Assembly (NCBI RefSeq): GCF_026870175.2
Contig: NZ_CP113977.2
Span: 1,798,001-1,862,000 of the forward strand
Reading direction: 5' to 3'
DNA length: 64,000 nt
DNA from: Flavobacterium aestivum
Lineage (GTDB): Bacteria; Bacteroidota; Bacteroidia; Flavobacteriales; Flavobacteriaceae
Below, one piece after another: positions 28,510-37,685 of the stretch. A program made the position numbers and the translations under genes. Numbering within the stretch: position 1 is the first letter of the stretch; every line of letters begins with the position of its first letter. The notes beneath the pieces are model-generated. The model searched no databases. It was given only the letters and a program-made list of their open reading frames with translations, and had not been told where the DNA came from.

Positions 28510-28618
28510 TGTTCTTTTTAGGGTTGTGATAAAAAAAACTGTACTGTTAAAAAGGATAGGATTATTGCATTTTCTAAAATTTTAGTAATCCTTTAACTTT
28601 CAAATCTAACAAATAACT

Positions 28619-28626
28619 TATATTTG
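28619..28626 (+). promoter_or_regulatory. Promoter -7 box for the LysM-NlpC/P60 gene
   Basis: A perfect TAnnTTTG box (TATATTTG) about 108 bases before the start codon; the -33 region is weak. Confidence 0.45.
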
Positions 28627-28733
28627 TGAATCTTCAAAAAAAAATCATTTTTGAAAGAAAAAGTACAAAAAGATTTAATAATTCGCCTCAAAATCGTTTG
28701 TATTTGTAAAAATGAGGTAGAAATTAAAAAAGT

Positions 28734-30749
28734 ATGAAGTATTTTAGGGTATTAGTTTTTGTAATGACTTTATGTAGTGTAAGTGTTTTTTCACAAGATA
28801 AAAACATTAAGCATAGCATAGCAAAAGGAGAAACAATTTCTAGTATTGCTGAAAAATATAATGTTTCTGCTAGTTCAATTTATAAGTTAAACCCAAAAGC
28901 TAAAAAAACCTTGCAACTTAATCAGGTACTGTTGATTCCGATTGCAGATCTTAAAAAAACGAATAAAGTTGCTGCTATACCTGAGAAAACAACAGCAATT
29001 AATCACGAAGTTTTACCAAAAGAAACACTTTACGGGATTGTTAAGCAATATAAAACAACAACCGAATTACTCTTTAAAGCTAATCCACAATTAGAAACAG
29101 AAGGCTTAAAAATTGGTCAAATAATCAATATCCCAACAACAGGATTGACTAAAAGTGAAATTACAAGTTTATCCAATAAAAATACTTCCGAAATTGATGC
29201 AACTGCACCCTTGATGCATCAAGTGAAACCAAAAGAATCTTTGTATGTTATTGCTAAATTATATTCAGTAACTATTAAAGAATTAAATGAAGCCAATCCT
29301 AAAATTGGGAAAAAAGGATTGAGTATAGGGCAAATGATTACGATTCCAAGTAATGGGAAAGTGCCAAATGAATCCGTTGTTGTAGAAGAAAAAGCGATTC
29401 AAGAAATATCAAATGCAACTGTGGCTCCTGAAAATAAAACAGTGGAGCCAAATCAAAAGGAGAAGGGAAAAGTTCAAAAAGAGGTAATTGTTGCAAAAGA
29501 AATTGAAAGGGTTACTCCAAATGATGCAGAACCATTGATGCACAAAGTTAAATCTAAAGAATCATTGTATGTCATTGCTAAGCAATATTCGATTACATTA
29601 AAAGAATTGAAAGAAGCTAATCCGAAGATTGGAAAGAAGGGATTAAGTATAGGGCAAATGATTGTAATTCCAAGAAATGGAAAATCACCTAATGAATTAG
29701 TTGTTGTAGATGAAAAAGTGATTCAAGAAACATCGAATGTAACTGAGGTTTCTGAAAAGAAAACAGTGGAGTCAAATCAAAAGGAGAAAGGAAAAGTTCA
29801 AAAAGAGGTAGTTGTTACAAAAGAAGTTGAAACAGTTGCTCCAAATGATGCTGAACCATTGATGCATAAAGTTAAGTCTAAAGAATCATTGTATGTCATT
29901 GCTAAGCAATATTCAATTACATTAAAAGAATTGAAAGAGGCTAATCCAAAAATTGGAAAGAAGGGCTTAAGTATTGGGCAAATGATTGTAATTCCAAGTA
30001 AAGGAAAAATAGGAGAATCTATTGTTGTTGAAGAAAAAGCACAAGAAGTGACCAAAGAGGTTGCTGTTTCAAAAAATAATGAATCGGTTCCAGTTGTTGC
30101 AGAAAGTACAATAGATGCTCAAAATGGAGGTACAGATCTTATTCATGAGGTATTGCCAAAAGAGACTAAATATGGTATTGCTAAAAAATACGGCATTACG
30201 GTAGCAGTATTAGAAAAGCAAAATCCGGCAATTCAACAAAAATTATTAGTTGGTTCAAAGCTTACTATCCGCGTTCCAAATTCTACTATTGGAACAGTAA
30301 CCAAAGAGGAAGTGGTTGAGGTTAAAGATACTGAGTCTGGTTCGACTATTAGTATTTCTAATGAAAGTTTAATAGATCAATTAATAGCCTCGGCTTCTGA
30401 TCATATCGGAACGAGATATCGTAGCGGAGGAACCTCAAAGGCAGGTTTTGATTGTTCTGGTTTGATGTGTTCTACATTTGGAGGTTTTGATATAAAATTG
30501 CCTAGATCTTCTATAGAGCAATCTAGTTATGGAGAGAGAATAGATGTTGAAAATGCACAAAAAGGAGATTTGATTTTCTTTAGAACAAATGGAAGAAGTC
30601 GAATCAATCATGTAGGAATGGTTGTTGAGGTGGCAGATGGTGAGATTAAATTCATTCATTCATCGATTCATTCTGGAGTGATTATTTCCTCTACAAAAGA
30701 GCCATATTATCAGCGTAACTTTGCCCAGGTAAATAGGGTTGTGAAATAG
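28734..30749 (+). CDS. Multi-LysM, NlpC/P60 cell-wall endopeptidase
   Basis: A 671-residue exported peptidoglycan hydrolase. After a signal peptide (about 1-21) come six LysM domains (near residues 24, 86, 161, 268, 376 and 465), each with a pattern like HxVxxKESLYVIAKxYSITLKELKEANP; these bind glycan strands. Domains 3-5 and their Lys/Glu-rich linkers form an internal repeat of exactly 108 codons. The C-terminal NlpC/P60 domain (about 545-671) has the catalytic Cys in FDCSGL, His in INHVGMV and a polar third residue in the FIHSS segment. It should cut stem peptides during wall growth or division. It is transcribed alone from a box at 28619 and ended by a terminator at 30774. Confidence 0.93.
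   Translation: MKYFRVLVFVMTLCSVSVFSQDKNIKHSIAKGETISSIAEKYNVSASSIYKLNPKAKKTLQLNQVLLIPIADLKKTNKVAAIPEKTTAINHEVLPKETLYGIVKQYKTTTELLFKANPQLETEGLKIGQIINIPTTGLTKSEITSLSNKNTSEIDATAPLMHQVKPKESLYVIAKLYSVTIKELNEANPKIGKKGLSIGQMITIPSNGKVPNESVVVEEKAIQEISNATVAPENKTVEPNQKEKGKVQKEVIVAKEIERVTPNDAEPLMHKVKSKESLYVIAKQYSITLKELKEANPKIGKKGLSIGQMIVIPRNGKSPNELVVVDEKVIQETSNVTEVSEKKTVESNQKEKGKVQKEVVVTKEVETVAPNDAEPLMHKVKSKESLYVIAKQYSITLKELKEANPKIGKKGLSIGQMIVIPSKGKIGESIVVEEKAQEVTKEVAVSKNNESVPVVAESTIDAQNGGTDLIHEVLPKETKYGIAKKYGITVAVLEKQNPAIQQKLLVGSKLTIRVPNSTIGTVTKEEVVEVKDTESGSTISISNESLIDQLIASASDHIGTRYRSGGTSKAGFDCSGLMCSTFGGFDIKLPRSSIEQSSYGERIDVENAQKGDLIFFRTNGRSRINHVGMVVEVADGEIKFIHSSIHSGVIISSTKEPYYQRNFAQVNRVVK
29211..30000 (+). 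repeat. 324-bp internal repeat in the LysM gene
   Basis: Matching points at 29211, 29535 and 29859 are each 324 bases (108 codons) apart. Copies 2 and 3 are nearly identical at DNA level; copy 1 is more diverged. The number of LysM units probably varies between strains. Confidence 0.85.
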
Positions 30750-30773
30750 TACTTTTTTAAAATATAAACAAAT

Positions 30774-30806
30774 TGAACTCTTAAGGTAACTTAAGAGTTT
30801 TTTGTT
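30774..30806 (+). terminator. Terminator after the LysM gene
   Basis: A perfect stem AACTCTTAAG/CTTAAGAGTT with a GTAA tetraloop and a T-run. Confidence 0.9.
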
Positions 30807-30901
30807 TTTAGGATATAATTTCTTTGCGAAAATGCTATTCTTAATCATTTTCTAAAAAAAAGTATATCTTTAAGCCAACCAAAAAAATAAACCAAAAAAA
30901 A

Positions 30902-32311
30902 ATGGAAGAACACAAACCAGAAGAATTTAAAAGAGAACTCGGATTATTAGACGGAACCATGCTTGTGGTGGGATCCATGATAGGTTCAGGGATATTTATA
31001 GTAAGTGCTGATATAGCCAGACAAGTAGGATCAGCGGGTTGGCTTACCTTAATATGGGTAATATCAGGATTAATTACCATGATAGCTGCAGTAAGTTACG
31101 GAGAATTGAGTGCAATGTTTCCTAAAGCGGGAGGGCAATATGTTTATTTAAAAGAAGCTTATAATAAATTAATAGCTTTTCTGTACGGATGGAGTTTCTT
31201 TGCAGTGATTCAAACTGGTACTATTGCTGCAGTAGGAGTAGGATTTTCGAAGTTTGCAGCTTATTTATATCCACCATTAAGTGATGATAATATATTGTAT
31301 GAATTAGGCGCTTTTAAGCTTAATGCTGCACAAATCGTTTCTATAGTTACAATTGTATTGCTGACTTATATTAATAGCCGTGGAGTAAAAAACAGTAAAA
31401 TTATGCAAACAGTTTTGACGGTTATTAAGATCTTATCTTTATTTGGTTTGATTGTTTTTGGATTTATGTTGGCTGCTAAAGCCGATATTTGGAATGCTAA
31501 CTGGACTGATGCTTGGAGTTCAAGAGCTTTTGATGTTAAAAAGGGTTCTTGGATGCCTATTGGGGGTACAGCATTGTTGACTGGAATTTCAGCGGCAATG
31601 GTAGGTTCTTTGTTTTCTAGTGATGCTTGGAACGGAGTGACTTTTATTGCAGGTGAAATTAAAAACCCGAAACGTAATGTTGGTTTAAGTTTGTTTTTGG
31701 GAACATTTATTGTGACTATTATTTATGTAATGACAAATTTGATGTACCTCGCCGTGATTCCTTTTCAGGAAATTGCAGTAGCAAAATCAGATAGGGTGGC
31801 AGTAGTGGCTTCACAATATACTTTTGGAGACATGGGGACAATTATTATAGCTCTGATGATTATGATTTCGACTTTTGCTTGTAACAACGGATTGATTATG
31901 GCTGGAGCTCGAGTGTATTATACGATGGCAAATGATGGTTTGTTTCTTAAAAAGGCAGGTGAACTGAACGATGCAAGTGTGCCAGCATGGGCTTTGTGGG
32001 TCCAATGTATATGGGCTTCATTATTATGTTTGACAGGTAAATATGGAGATTTATTGGATTTTGTAATCATTATAGTTTTGATTTTTTATATCCTTACGAT
32101 TTATGGAATCTTTATTCTCAGAAAAAAAATGCCTGATGCAGAAAGACCGTACAAGGCTTTTGGATATCCATTTCTTCCATTAGGTTACATAATTATAGCT
32201 GCAGCTATTTGTGTTGGATTATTATGTACTAAGTTTTCTACTTGTGGTTGGGGAGTTTTGATTATGCTTACAGGTATTCCGGTATATTATTTGACGAAAC
32301 CGAAGGAATAA
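30902..32311 (+). CDS. APC-family amino-acid permease
   Basis: A 469-residue inner-membrane transporter with about 12 hydrophobic segments. The helix 1 motif GSMIGSGIF (about residue 27-35) and the helix 3/6 region (GTALLTGISAAMVGSLFSSDAWNGVTFIAGEIKNPKRNV, read as a family block) mark the amino acid-polyamine-organocation family, closest in style to the L-type/GerAB-like exchangers annotated as amino-acid permeases. The substrate cannot be told from sequence. It stands before ald on the opposite strand, separated by two terminators. The upstream region has a near-match promoter box TATCTTTA at 30865. Confidence 0.9.
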   Translation: MEEHKPEEFKRELGLLDGTMLVVGSMIGSGIFIVSADIARQVGSAGWLTLIWVISGLITMIAAVSYGELSAMFPKAGGQYVYLKEAYNKLIAFLYGWSFFAVIQTGTIAAVGVGFSKFAAYLYPPLSDDNILYELGAFKLNAAQIVSIVTIVLLTYINSRGVKNSKIMQTVLTVIKILSLFGLIVFGFMLAAKADIWNANWTDAWSSRAFDVKKGSWMPIGGTALLTGISAAMVGSLFSSDAWNGVTFIAGEIKNPKRNVGLSLFLGTFIVTIIYVMTNLMYLAVIPFQEIAVAKSDRVAVVASQYTFGDMGTIIIALMIMISTFACNNGLIMAGARVYYTMANDGLFLKKAGELNDASVPAWALWVQCIWASLLCLTGKYGDLLDFVIIIVLIFYILTIYGIFILRKKMPDAERPYKAFGYPFLPLGYIIIAAAICVGLLCTKFSTCGWGVLIMLTGIPVYYLTKPKE

Positions 32312-32390
32312 GTGTTTAGATTGTAACTCAGATATAATAAGGCTTTGCTAGTCTTCGGAATTAGATAATTGTCAAAATTAGTTAAATTAA

Positions 32391-32426
32391 AAAATCCATC
32401 TCAAATTTTTATGAGATGGATTTTTT
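32391..32426 (+). terminator. Terminator after the permease
   Basis: A perfect 13-bp stem AAAATCCATCTCA/TGAGATGGATTTT followed by a T-run. Confidence 0.88.
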
Positions 32427-32442
32427 TAGTTTTTAAAAAACA

Positions 32443-32478
32443 GAAACCCCGTTTTTTGAGGAATAAAACGGGGTTTTC
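32443..32478 (-). terminator. Terminator of ald
   Basis: A 12-bp stem around CCCCG/CGGGG. Read on the minus strand it is followed within a few bases by a T-run, about 55 bases after the ald stop. Confidence 0.8.
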
Positions 32479-32531
32479 TAGTGTAGTAAGCACTTATTTA
32501 ATATCAGTAACTAAGTTTCTAATATTAATTC

Positions 32532-33626
32532 TTAATTCAAAGGAAGATTCCAAGCATCAGCTACTCCTTTGTAAAGGATTTTTCCTTTTGCAATGTTTAA
32601 TCCTTTGTTTAATTCTTCGTTGTCAGCACATGCTTTTTCCCATCCTTTGTTTGCTAATTGTAAAGCATAAGGTAAAGTAGCGTTTGTTAATGCTAATGTA
32701 GATGTATAAGGAACAGCACCTGGCATGTTAGCTACACAGTAATGTACGATTTCGTCAATGATAAAAGTTGGGTTTTCGTGAGTTGTAGGAGTACAAGTTT
32801 CGATACATCCACCTTGATCTACCGCTACGTCTACTACAACAGTTCCTGGGCGCATTAATTTTAGCATGTCACGTTTGATCAAGTGAGGTGCTTTTGCTCC
32901 TGGAATTAATACTGCACCAACGATTAAATCTGCATCAGTAATTTCTTTGCTAATGTTATAGTGATTAGACATAATTGTAGTTACGTTTGCAGGCATAACA
33001 TCATCTAAATAACGTAAACGTGCTAAACTCACATCCATAATAGTAACTTGAGCTCCTAAACCTGCTGCCATTTTAGCTGCTTGAGTTCCTACAATTCCAC
33101 CACCAAGAATTAATACTTTAGCTGGAGGAACACCTGGAACACCACCAAGAAGAATTCCTCTTCCTTTTAATGGTTTTTCAAGATATTTAGCACCTTGTTG
33201 GATAGCCATACGACCAGCAACTTCAGACATTGGTACTAATAAAGGTAAGCTACGATCTGTTTTTTCAACTGTTTCGTAAGCTAAACAAATAGCTTGACGC
33301 TCAATCATTGCATGAGTTAACTCCTCTGATGATGCAAAGTGGAAGTAAGTGAAAAGTAATTGATCTTTTTTGATTAAATTGTATTCAGAAGCTATAGGCT
33401 CTTTTACTTTGATAATCATTTCGGCAATATTGTATACCTCTTCAATAGTTGGTAAGATTACAGCACCAGCTGCAGTATATTCTTCATCTTCAAAACCGCT
33501 TCCTTCACCTGCAGTTGCTTGAACATAAACAGTATGTCCGTGGTTTTTCATCTCAGCAACACCTGCTGGAGTTAGAGCAACACGATTTTCGTTATTCTTG
33601 ATTTCTTTTGGTACACCGATTATCAT
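32532..33626 (-). CDS. ald: Alanine dehydrogenase
   Basis: A 364-residue NAD-dependent enzyme that converts L-alanine to pyruvate and ammonia, or the reverse. Evidence: the N-terminal MIIGVPKEIKNNENRVALTP signature with the substrate-binding Arg, YFHFA with a catalytic-site His, the Rossmann motif ILGGGIVGTQAAKMAAGLGA, and DVAVDQGGCIET with the active-site Asp. The length is close to the roughly 370 usual for Ald. The NAD(P) transhydrogenase alpha subunit is the main look-alike, but the full-length match favours Ald. An Lrp/AsnC regulator gene lies divergently about 200 bases away, the classical control arrangement for ald. A TAAATTTG box at 33665-33672 fits as its promoter. Confidence 0.95.
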   Translation of the reverse strand: MIIGVPKEIKNNENRVALTPAGVAEMKNHGHTVYVQATAGEGSGFEDEEYTAAGAVILPTIEEVYNIAEMIIKVKEPIASEYNLIKKDQLLFTYFHFASSEELTHAMIERQAICLAYETVEKTDRSLPLLVPMSEVAGRMAIQQGAKYLEKPLKGRGILLGGVPGVPPAKVLILGGGIVGTQAAKMAAGLGAQVTIMDVSLARLRYLDDVMPANVTTIMSNHYNISKEITDADLIVGAVLIPGAKAPHLIKRDMLKLMRPGTVVVDVAVDQGGCIETCTPTTHENPTFIIDEIVHYCVANMPGAVPYTSTLALTNATLPYALQLANKGWEKACADNEELNKGLNIAKGKILYKGVADAWNLPLN

Positions 33627-33664
33627 ATTAATAGTATTAAGTTGTTGATTTCTAAATTGAATTA

Positions 33665-33672
33665 CAAATTTA
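33665..33672 (-). promoter_or_regulatory. ald promoter -7 box
   Basis: A perfect TAnnTTTG box (TAAATTTG) on the minus strand, 38 bases before the ald start, within the ald-lrp divergent gap. The -33 element is not clear. Confidence 0.5.
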
Positions 33673-33829
33673 GGATATAAAGAAAAATTTAATGCATATT
33701 GATTTAAAATAAGAAAATATTATTTTTATTTAGTATTTTAGCATAAAATAATTCCGTATTTGACGCTTTTTATATTTCTAAAAAGAAAATTAATCGGATT
33801 ATTAGAAGTTTAATGAATTCCTTTATGTT

Positions 33830-34288
33830 ATGACTTTAGATGAAATTGACAGAAAAATATTGCGTCTTCTGCAAGAAGATGCGCATCTGACCTTAAAAGA
33901 TATTTCGAGTAAAATAAATTTGTCTCTTACTCCAGTTCATGATAGGGTTAAACGTCTTGAAAAAGAGGGTGTTATAGAGAAGTATGTCTCAGTTTTGAAT
34001 AAGAAAAAACTAGGTAAAAACTTAACGGTTTATTGTCAGGTAACTTTGGTTAGGCAGACTTTTGATATATCGGATAGCTTTAATCTGGCTATTTTGAATT
34101 TACCCGAAGTGGTAGAGTGTAATTTTGTTTCGGGAAGTTTTGATTATATGTTAAAAATTGTTTTGCCGGATATGGAAAGCTATCATCATTTTCATCAAAA
34201 GAAATTATCGGTTTTACCAGAAGTATCTTTGATCAATAGTTTTTTTATTATTTCGGAAGTGAAGAGTACGACAGTTTTACCGATTTAG
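33830..34288 (+). CDS. Lrp/AsnC-family transcription regulator
   Basis: A 152-residue one-component regulator. The N-terminal winged helix (MTLDEIDRKILRLLQEDAHLTLKDISSKINLSLTPVHDRVKRLEKEGVI, read as a family block) is followed by a RAM ligand-binding domain (about 65-145, with VECNFVSGSFDYMLKIV and the closing EVKSTTVLPI). Lrp-type proteins sense amino acids and bind as dimers and octamers. The divergent ald gene is the obvious target, with alanine or leucine as the likely ligand; this is inferred from context. It ends at the hairpin at 34306-34340. Confidence 0.93.
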   Translation: MTLDEIDRKILRLLQEDAHLTLKDISSKINLSLTPVHDRVKRLEKEGVIEKYVSVLNKKKLGKNLTVYCQVTLVRQTFDISDSFNLAILNLPEVVECNFVSGSFDYMLKIVLPDMESYHHFHQKKLSVLPEVSLINSFFIISEVKSTTVLPI

Positions 34289-34305
34289 GTGTTTAATTGT
34301 AAATA

Positions 34306-34340
34306 AAAAATCCGCCAAGTTGCTATAACGAGGCGGATTT
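34306..34340. terminator. Terminator shared by lrp and gap
   Basis: Perfect stem AAATCCGCC/GGCGGATTT with a 15-base loop. The T-run is stronger on the minus strand, so it serves gap best, with lrp converging. Confidence 0.8.
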
Positions 34341-34428
34341 CTGTTGAATTCAGGTTGGATTGTAAAATTATTATCTAAAAAACTAAAATTAAAACTAAAA
34401 GCACAATTACCAACCTGTAAACGGTATG

Positions 34429-35868
34429 CTAGTAGTACGTAAAACGTCTTACTTTAGCAATGTATTTGGCAAGTCGAATAACTTGGTGGCTATACCCGTA
34501 TTCGTTGTCATACCAGATGTATAATACTATGTTTTTTCCATCTTTAGATACAATTGTAGCATTGCTGTCATATATAGAAGGTGCCGAAGTTCCTACGATA
34601 TCTGATGAAACCAATTCATTATTCAATGAATATTTGATTTGCTCTACCAATTCGCCTTCAAGTGCATATTTTTTCATGATGGTGTTAAGTTCCTCAACTG
34701 AAGTTTCTTTAGTTACTTCAAGATTTAAAACAACCAATGATCCGTTTGGAACTGGTACACGAATAGCATTTGATGTTAATTTACCTTCTAATGATGGTAA
34801 TGCTTTTGCAACAGCGGTACCAGCACCAGTTTCGGTGATAACCATGTTAAGTGCAGCAGCTCTACCACGACGGTATTTTTTGTGCATATTGTCGACCAAG
34901 TTTTGATCGTTTGTATAAGCGTGAATAGTTTCTAAGTGTCCTTTTACAACTCCTAATGTATCTTCAATCGCTTTTAAGATTGGAGTGATAGCATTAGTTG
35001 TACAAGAAGCAGCAGAGAAAATATCTATTTCGTCTGGATTGTACTCGTTTTGGTTTACACCATGAACGATATTTGGAACTCCTTTTCCAGGTGCAGTAAG
35101 TAATACTTTGCTTGTTCCTTTTGAAGTTAAATGACGGCTCAATGCTTCTTGAGTAGTGAATGCACCTGTATTGTCAATCACTAAAGCATTATTGATCCCG
35201 TATTGTGTGTAGTCAATTTCTTCAGGAGTGTTCGCTGTAATGATATGAACAGTTGTACCGTTGATAATTAAAGCATTGTTGTCCGGATCAGCAATAACAG
35301 ACCCTTGGAAATCTCCGTGAATAGAATCGTAACGTAATAATGAAGCTCTTTTTTCTAGGCTGGTAGCATCGTTTTTGTCTCTCGTAACGATAGCTCTCAA
35401 GCGCATTTGTTCTCCTTTTCCTGTCTTAGACATTAGCTCACGTGCCAATAAGCGTCCAATACGGCCAAAACCATAAAGAACAACGTCTTTAGGTTGAATT
35501 TCTTCGGATAATTTAGCTCCTTTTAATTTTTCTATAACAAAATGTCTAGCATCTGGATATTTCTCATCTTCTAATCGATACTCGTAAGTAAGTTTACCAA
35601 TATCTAATTTTGAAGGCGGTAAGTCTAAAGTAAGAATCACATTGGCAATTTCTACTGAGTCAGAAACCGAAATAGGTTTGCCTACAAATTTACCTGCATA
35701 TTCGTGTAAGTTGATAATTTCACTTACGTTCCTGTCAATTAATTGATTACGGAATAAAACCAATTCAATGGATTTGTCGTACCACAAATCGCTAATGATT
35801 TTAATTAATTCTACTCCTGAACGTCTTCTGTCGGCTTGAAACGAAACCTCTTTTTCGTATAAATCCAT
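34429..35868 (-). CDS. gap: Glyceraldehyde-3-phosphate dehydrogenase, long form
   Basis: A 479-residue phosphorylating GAPDH with an N-terminal extension of about 125 residues before the Rossmann motif YGFGRIGR. The catalytic Cys is in SAASCTTNAITP and the C-terminal WYDNEYGYSHQVIRL block is intact. Normal GAPDH is near 335 residues; the long form is known in Bacteroidota and the role of its helical extension is unclear. It acts in glycolysis or gluconeogenesis; which direction it serves cannot be read here. A TACTTTTG promoter box lies 57 bases upstream. Confidence 0.94.
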   Translation of the reverse strand: MDLYEKEVSFQADRRRSGVELIKIISDLWYDKSIELVLFRNQLIDRNVSEIINLHEYAGKFVGKPISVSDSVEIANVILTLDLPPSKLDIGKLTYEYRLEDEKYPDARHFVIEKLKGAKLSEEIQPKDVVLYGFGRIGRLLARELMSKTGKGEQMRLRAIVTRDKNDATSLEKRASLLRYDSIHGDFQGSVIADPDNNALIINGTTVHIITANTPEEIDYTQYGINNALVIDNTGAFTTQEALSRHLTSKGTSKVLLTAPGKGVPNIVHGVNQNEYNPDEIDIFSAASCTTNAITPILKAIEDTLGVVKGHLETIHAYTNDQNLVDNMHKKYRRGRAAALNMVITETGAGTAVAKALPSLEGKLTSNAIRVPVPNGSLVVLNLEVTKETSVEELNTIMKKYALEGELVEQIKYSLNNELVSSDIVGTSAPSIYDSNATIVSKDGKNIVLYIWYDNEYGYSHQVIRLAKYIAKVRRFTYY

Positions 35869-35924
35869 GTTGTTGATGTTGAAAATTTGTAATATAAATT
35901 AAAGCAATTTTTTAAAATTTGGTG

Positions 35925-35932
35925 CAAAAGTA
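35925..35932 (-). promoter_or_regulatory. gap promoter -7 box
   Basis: A perfect TAnnTTTG box (TACTTTTG), the same octamer as in front of prfC and of the pseudopilin gene. Confidence 0.6.
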
Positions 35933-35979
35933 CTTATTTCAATCGATTTCGTAACTATTTTTAGCTTTTTTTTGGGATA

Positions 35980-36014
35980 AAAAAAACTGCCTTACAATTG
36001 TAAGACAGTTTTAA
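35980..36014 (-). terminator. Terminator of the HtrA-like gene
   Basis: A 13-bp stem with one G-U pair when read on the minus strand (AAAACTGTCTTAC/GTAAGGCAGTTTT), followed by a T-run, 19 bases after the stop codon. Confidence 0.88.
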
Positions 36015-36032
36015 ATTTATGGATTTAACGTT

Positions 36033-37433
36033 TTAGATAATTATTCGAATGACTTCTCCGTTTTTATTAATCATTTCGATACGAATACTTTGTTTTTCAT
36101 CCTTATTATTTAAAAGTTTAGAAACTGATTCAATGTTCGTTGCTTTCACATTATCAATGCTTAAAATGATATTTCCAGTAAGTTCATCACTGTATTGTTG
36201 TAAATTATCATTGTTGATGGACTTAATTTTTACTCCATAATCAATTTTGAATTTCTTTTTATCATCTGCATCAATATTTTCGAGCTCGATACCTTTGAAT
36301 TCGATTGTAAAAGTTTCATTTTTACTCAAAATAACGGGTACAATCATTGATTTACCGTTTCGTAGGTAAGTTACCTGAACTTTGTCGTTAGGCCTTTTGG
36401 TGTTTACATAACCTGAAAGATCTGCGAAAGTGGCAATACTTTGGTCGTCTAATTTTACGATGATATCTCCTTTTTGTAATTTAGCTTTTTCGGCTCCCGA
36501 GTTTTTGGATACTTTACTAATATAGAAACCTTGTGTCTCTGTAATGCCCAATTCTTTGGATGCTGTGCTGTTTAGCTCGCCTCCTTCAACACCTAGAATT
36601 CCTCTTTGTACATTTCCAAATTCCATAATGTCCTCGATTATTTTTCGGGCATTATTAGAAGGAACCGCAAAAGAGTATCCAACATAAGAACCTGTCATAG
36701 AAGAAATCATTGTGTTGATTCCTATTAGCTCACCACGAGTATTTACTAGTGCACCACCACTGTTACCAGGATTTACCGCGGCATCAGTTTGTATAAAAGA
36801 TTGAATCCCTCTGGTATCTAGATTTCTGGCTTTGGCCGAAACGATTCCTGCTGTTACAGTCGAAGTTAAGTTATATGGATTTCCTACTGCCAATACCCAT
36901 TCTCCTACCTTAACTGAATCTGAATTGGCAAACGTAGAATATGGTAATTTTTCGTCGGCATTAATTTTCAGTAAAGCAATATCCATTTTAGAATCGGTTC
37001 CAATGAGTTTCGCTTTGTATGTTTTCTTATTGTTTAAAGTAATTTCAATATCAGTTGCATCTTTTACAACATGATTATTAGTTACAATATAACCGTCTTC
37101 AGAAATAATAACGCCTGATCCTGTTCCCACTTGTTCTTGCTGTTGTTGTCCTCCATATCCGTAAAAGAATTCCATTATAGGATTGGTAACGGTTCTTACC
37201 GATACATTTTTTACGTGTACTACAGTGTGAATGGTTTTTTCTGCTGCAATAGTAAAATCAGTGTTTTCGGGAGTTAAGCCAACAGGTCTTCCGTAGTATT
37301 CAGGAGCAAGTGTTGTAACTCCATGCTTGTTGGATGAAAAATAACCATTGTTGTCAAATAATAATTTGTATGCCCCAAGGGTAGTAGCACCACTCAACAA
37401 TGATACCAAGAATAATTTTGAAATTTGTTTCAT
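36033..37433 (-). CDS. HtrA/Deg-family serine protease
   Basis: A 466-residue periplasmic quality-control protease. An N-terminal signal or anchor segment (about 1-21) is followed by a trypsin-like domain with the triad His (TNNHVV), Asp (MDIALL) and Ser (NPGNSGGAL), a Gln-rich LA-loop region (GYGGQQQQEQ), and two PDZ domains (about 275-370 and 390-466). It should degrade or refold damaged envelope proteins. It is transcribed away from dapF, with a gap of about 250 bases between them, and ends at its own terminator. I see no clear consensus promoter for it. DegP, DegQ and DegS cannot be told apart by reading; two PDZ domains favour DegP/DegQ. Confidence 0.94.
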   Translation of the reverse strand: MKQISKLFLVSLLSGATTLGAYKLLFDNNGYFSSNKHGVTTLAPEYYGRPVGLTPENTDFTIAAEKTIHTVVHVKNVSVRTVTNPIMEFFYGYGGQQQQEQVGTGSGVIISEDGYIVTNNHVVKDATDIEITLNNKKTYKAKLIGTDSKMDIALLKINADEKLPYSTFANSDSVKVGEWVLAVGNPYNLTSTVTAGIVSAKARNLDTRGIQSFIQTDAAVNPGNSGGALVNTRGELIGINTMISSMTGSYVGYSFAVPSNNARKIIEDIMEFGNVQRGILGVEGGELNSTASKELGITETQGFYISKVSKNSGAEKAKLQKGDIIVKLDDQSIATFADLSGYVNTKRPNDKVQVTYLRNGKSMIVPVILSKNETFTIEFKGIELENIDADDKKKFKIDYGVKIKSINNDNLQQYSDELTGNIILSIDNVKATNIESVSKLLNNKDEKQSIRIEMINKNGEVIRIII

Positions 37434-37633
37434 GTCTATAATAATATTTGAGGTTTTAAAGTTTGTGAATTTTTGTACGTGTTAATCGTTTTTTTTGGAC
37501 TATTTCTGATGTTTTATTTATTTCATAAAGCATTGTTTATTTTATGAAATATTTAAGTTTTATTAGTTATTTAGTCACGAATTTAGCAGAAAATTTTTTT
37601 CGTACAATGTGGTTTAACGCTCTTTAACAATGA

Positions 37634-37663
37634 TTAACAATTCATTAATAGTTTGTACTTTTG
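37634..37663 (+). promoter_or_regulatory. dapF promoter
   Basis: A perfect TAnnTTTG box (TACTTTTG) at 37656-37663, with a weak -33 (TTA) 19 bases before it and a short leader of under 25 bases. Confidence 0.55.
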
Positions 37664-37685
37664 TATCATTAAAATTGAATAAAAA

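Noticed and set aside
32369..32680. 103-codon open frame on the plus strand after the permease
   Set aside because: It spans two terminators and then runs antisense through the 3' end of ald; its composition is not protein-like.
34460..34906. 148-codon plus-strand frame within gap
   Set aside because: It is antisense to strongly conserved GAPDH coding sequence with no separate signals.
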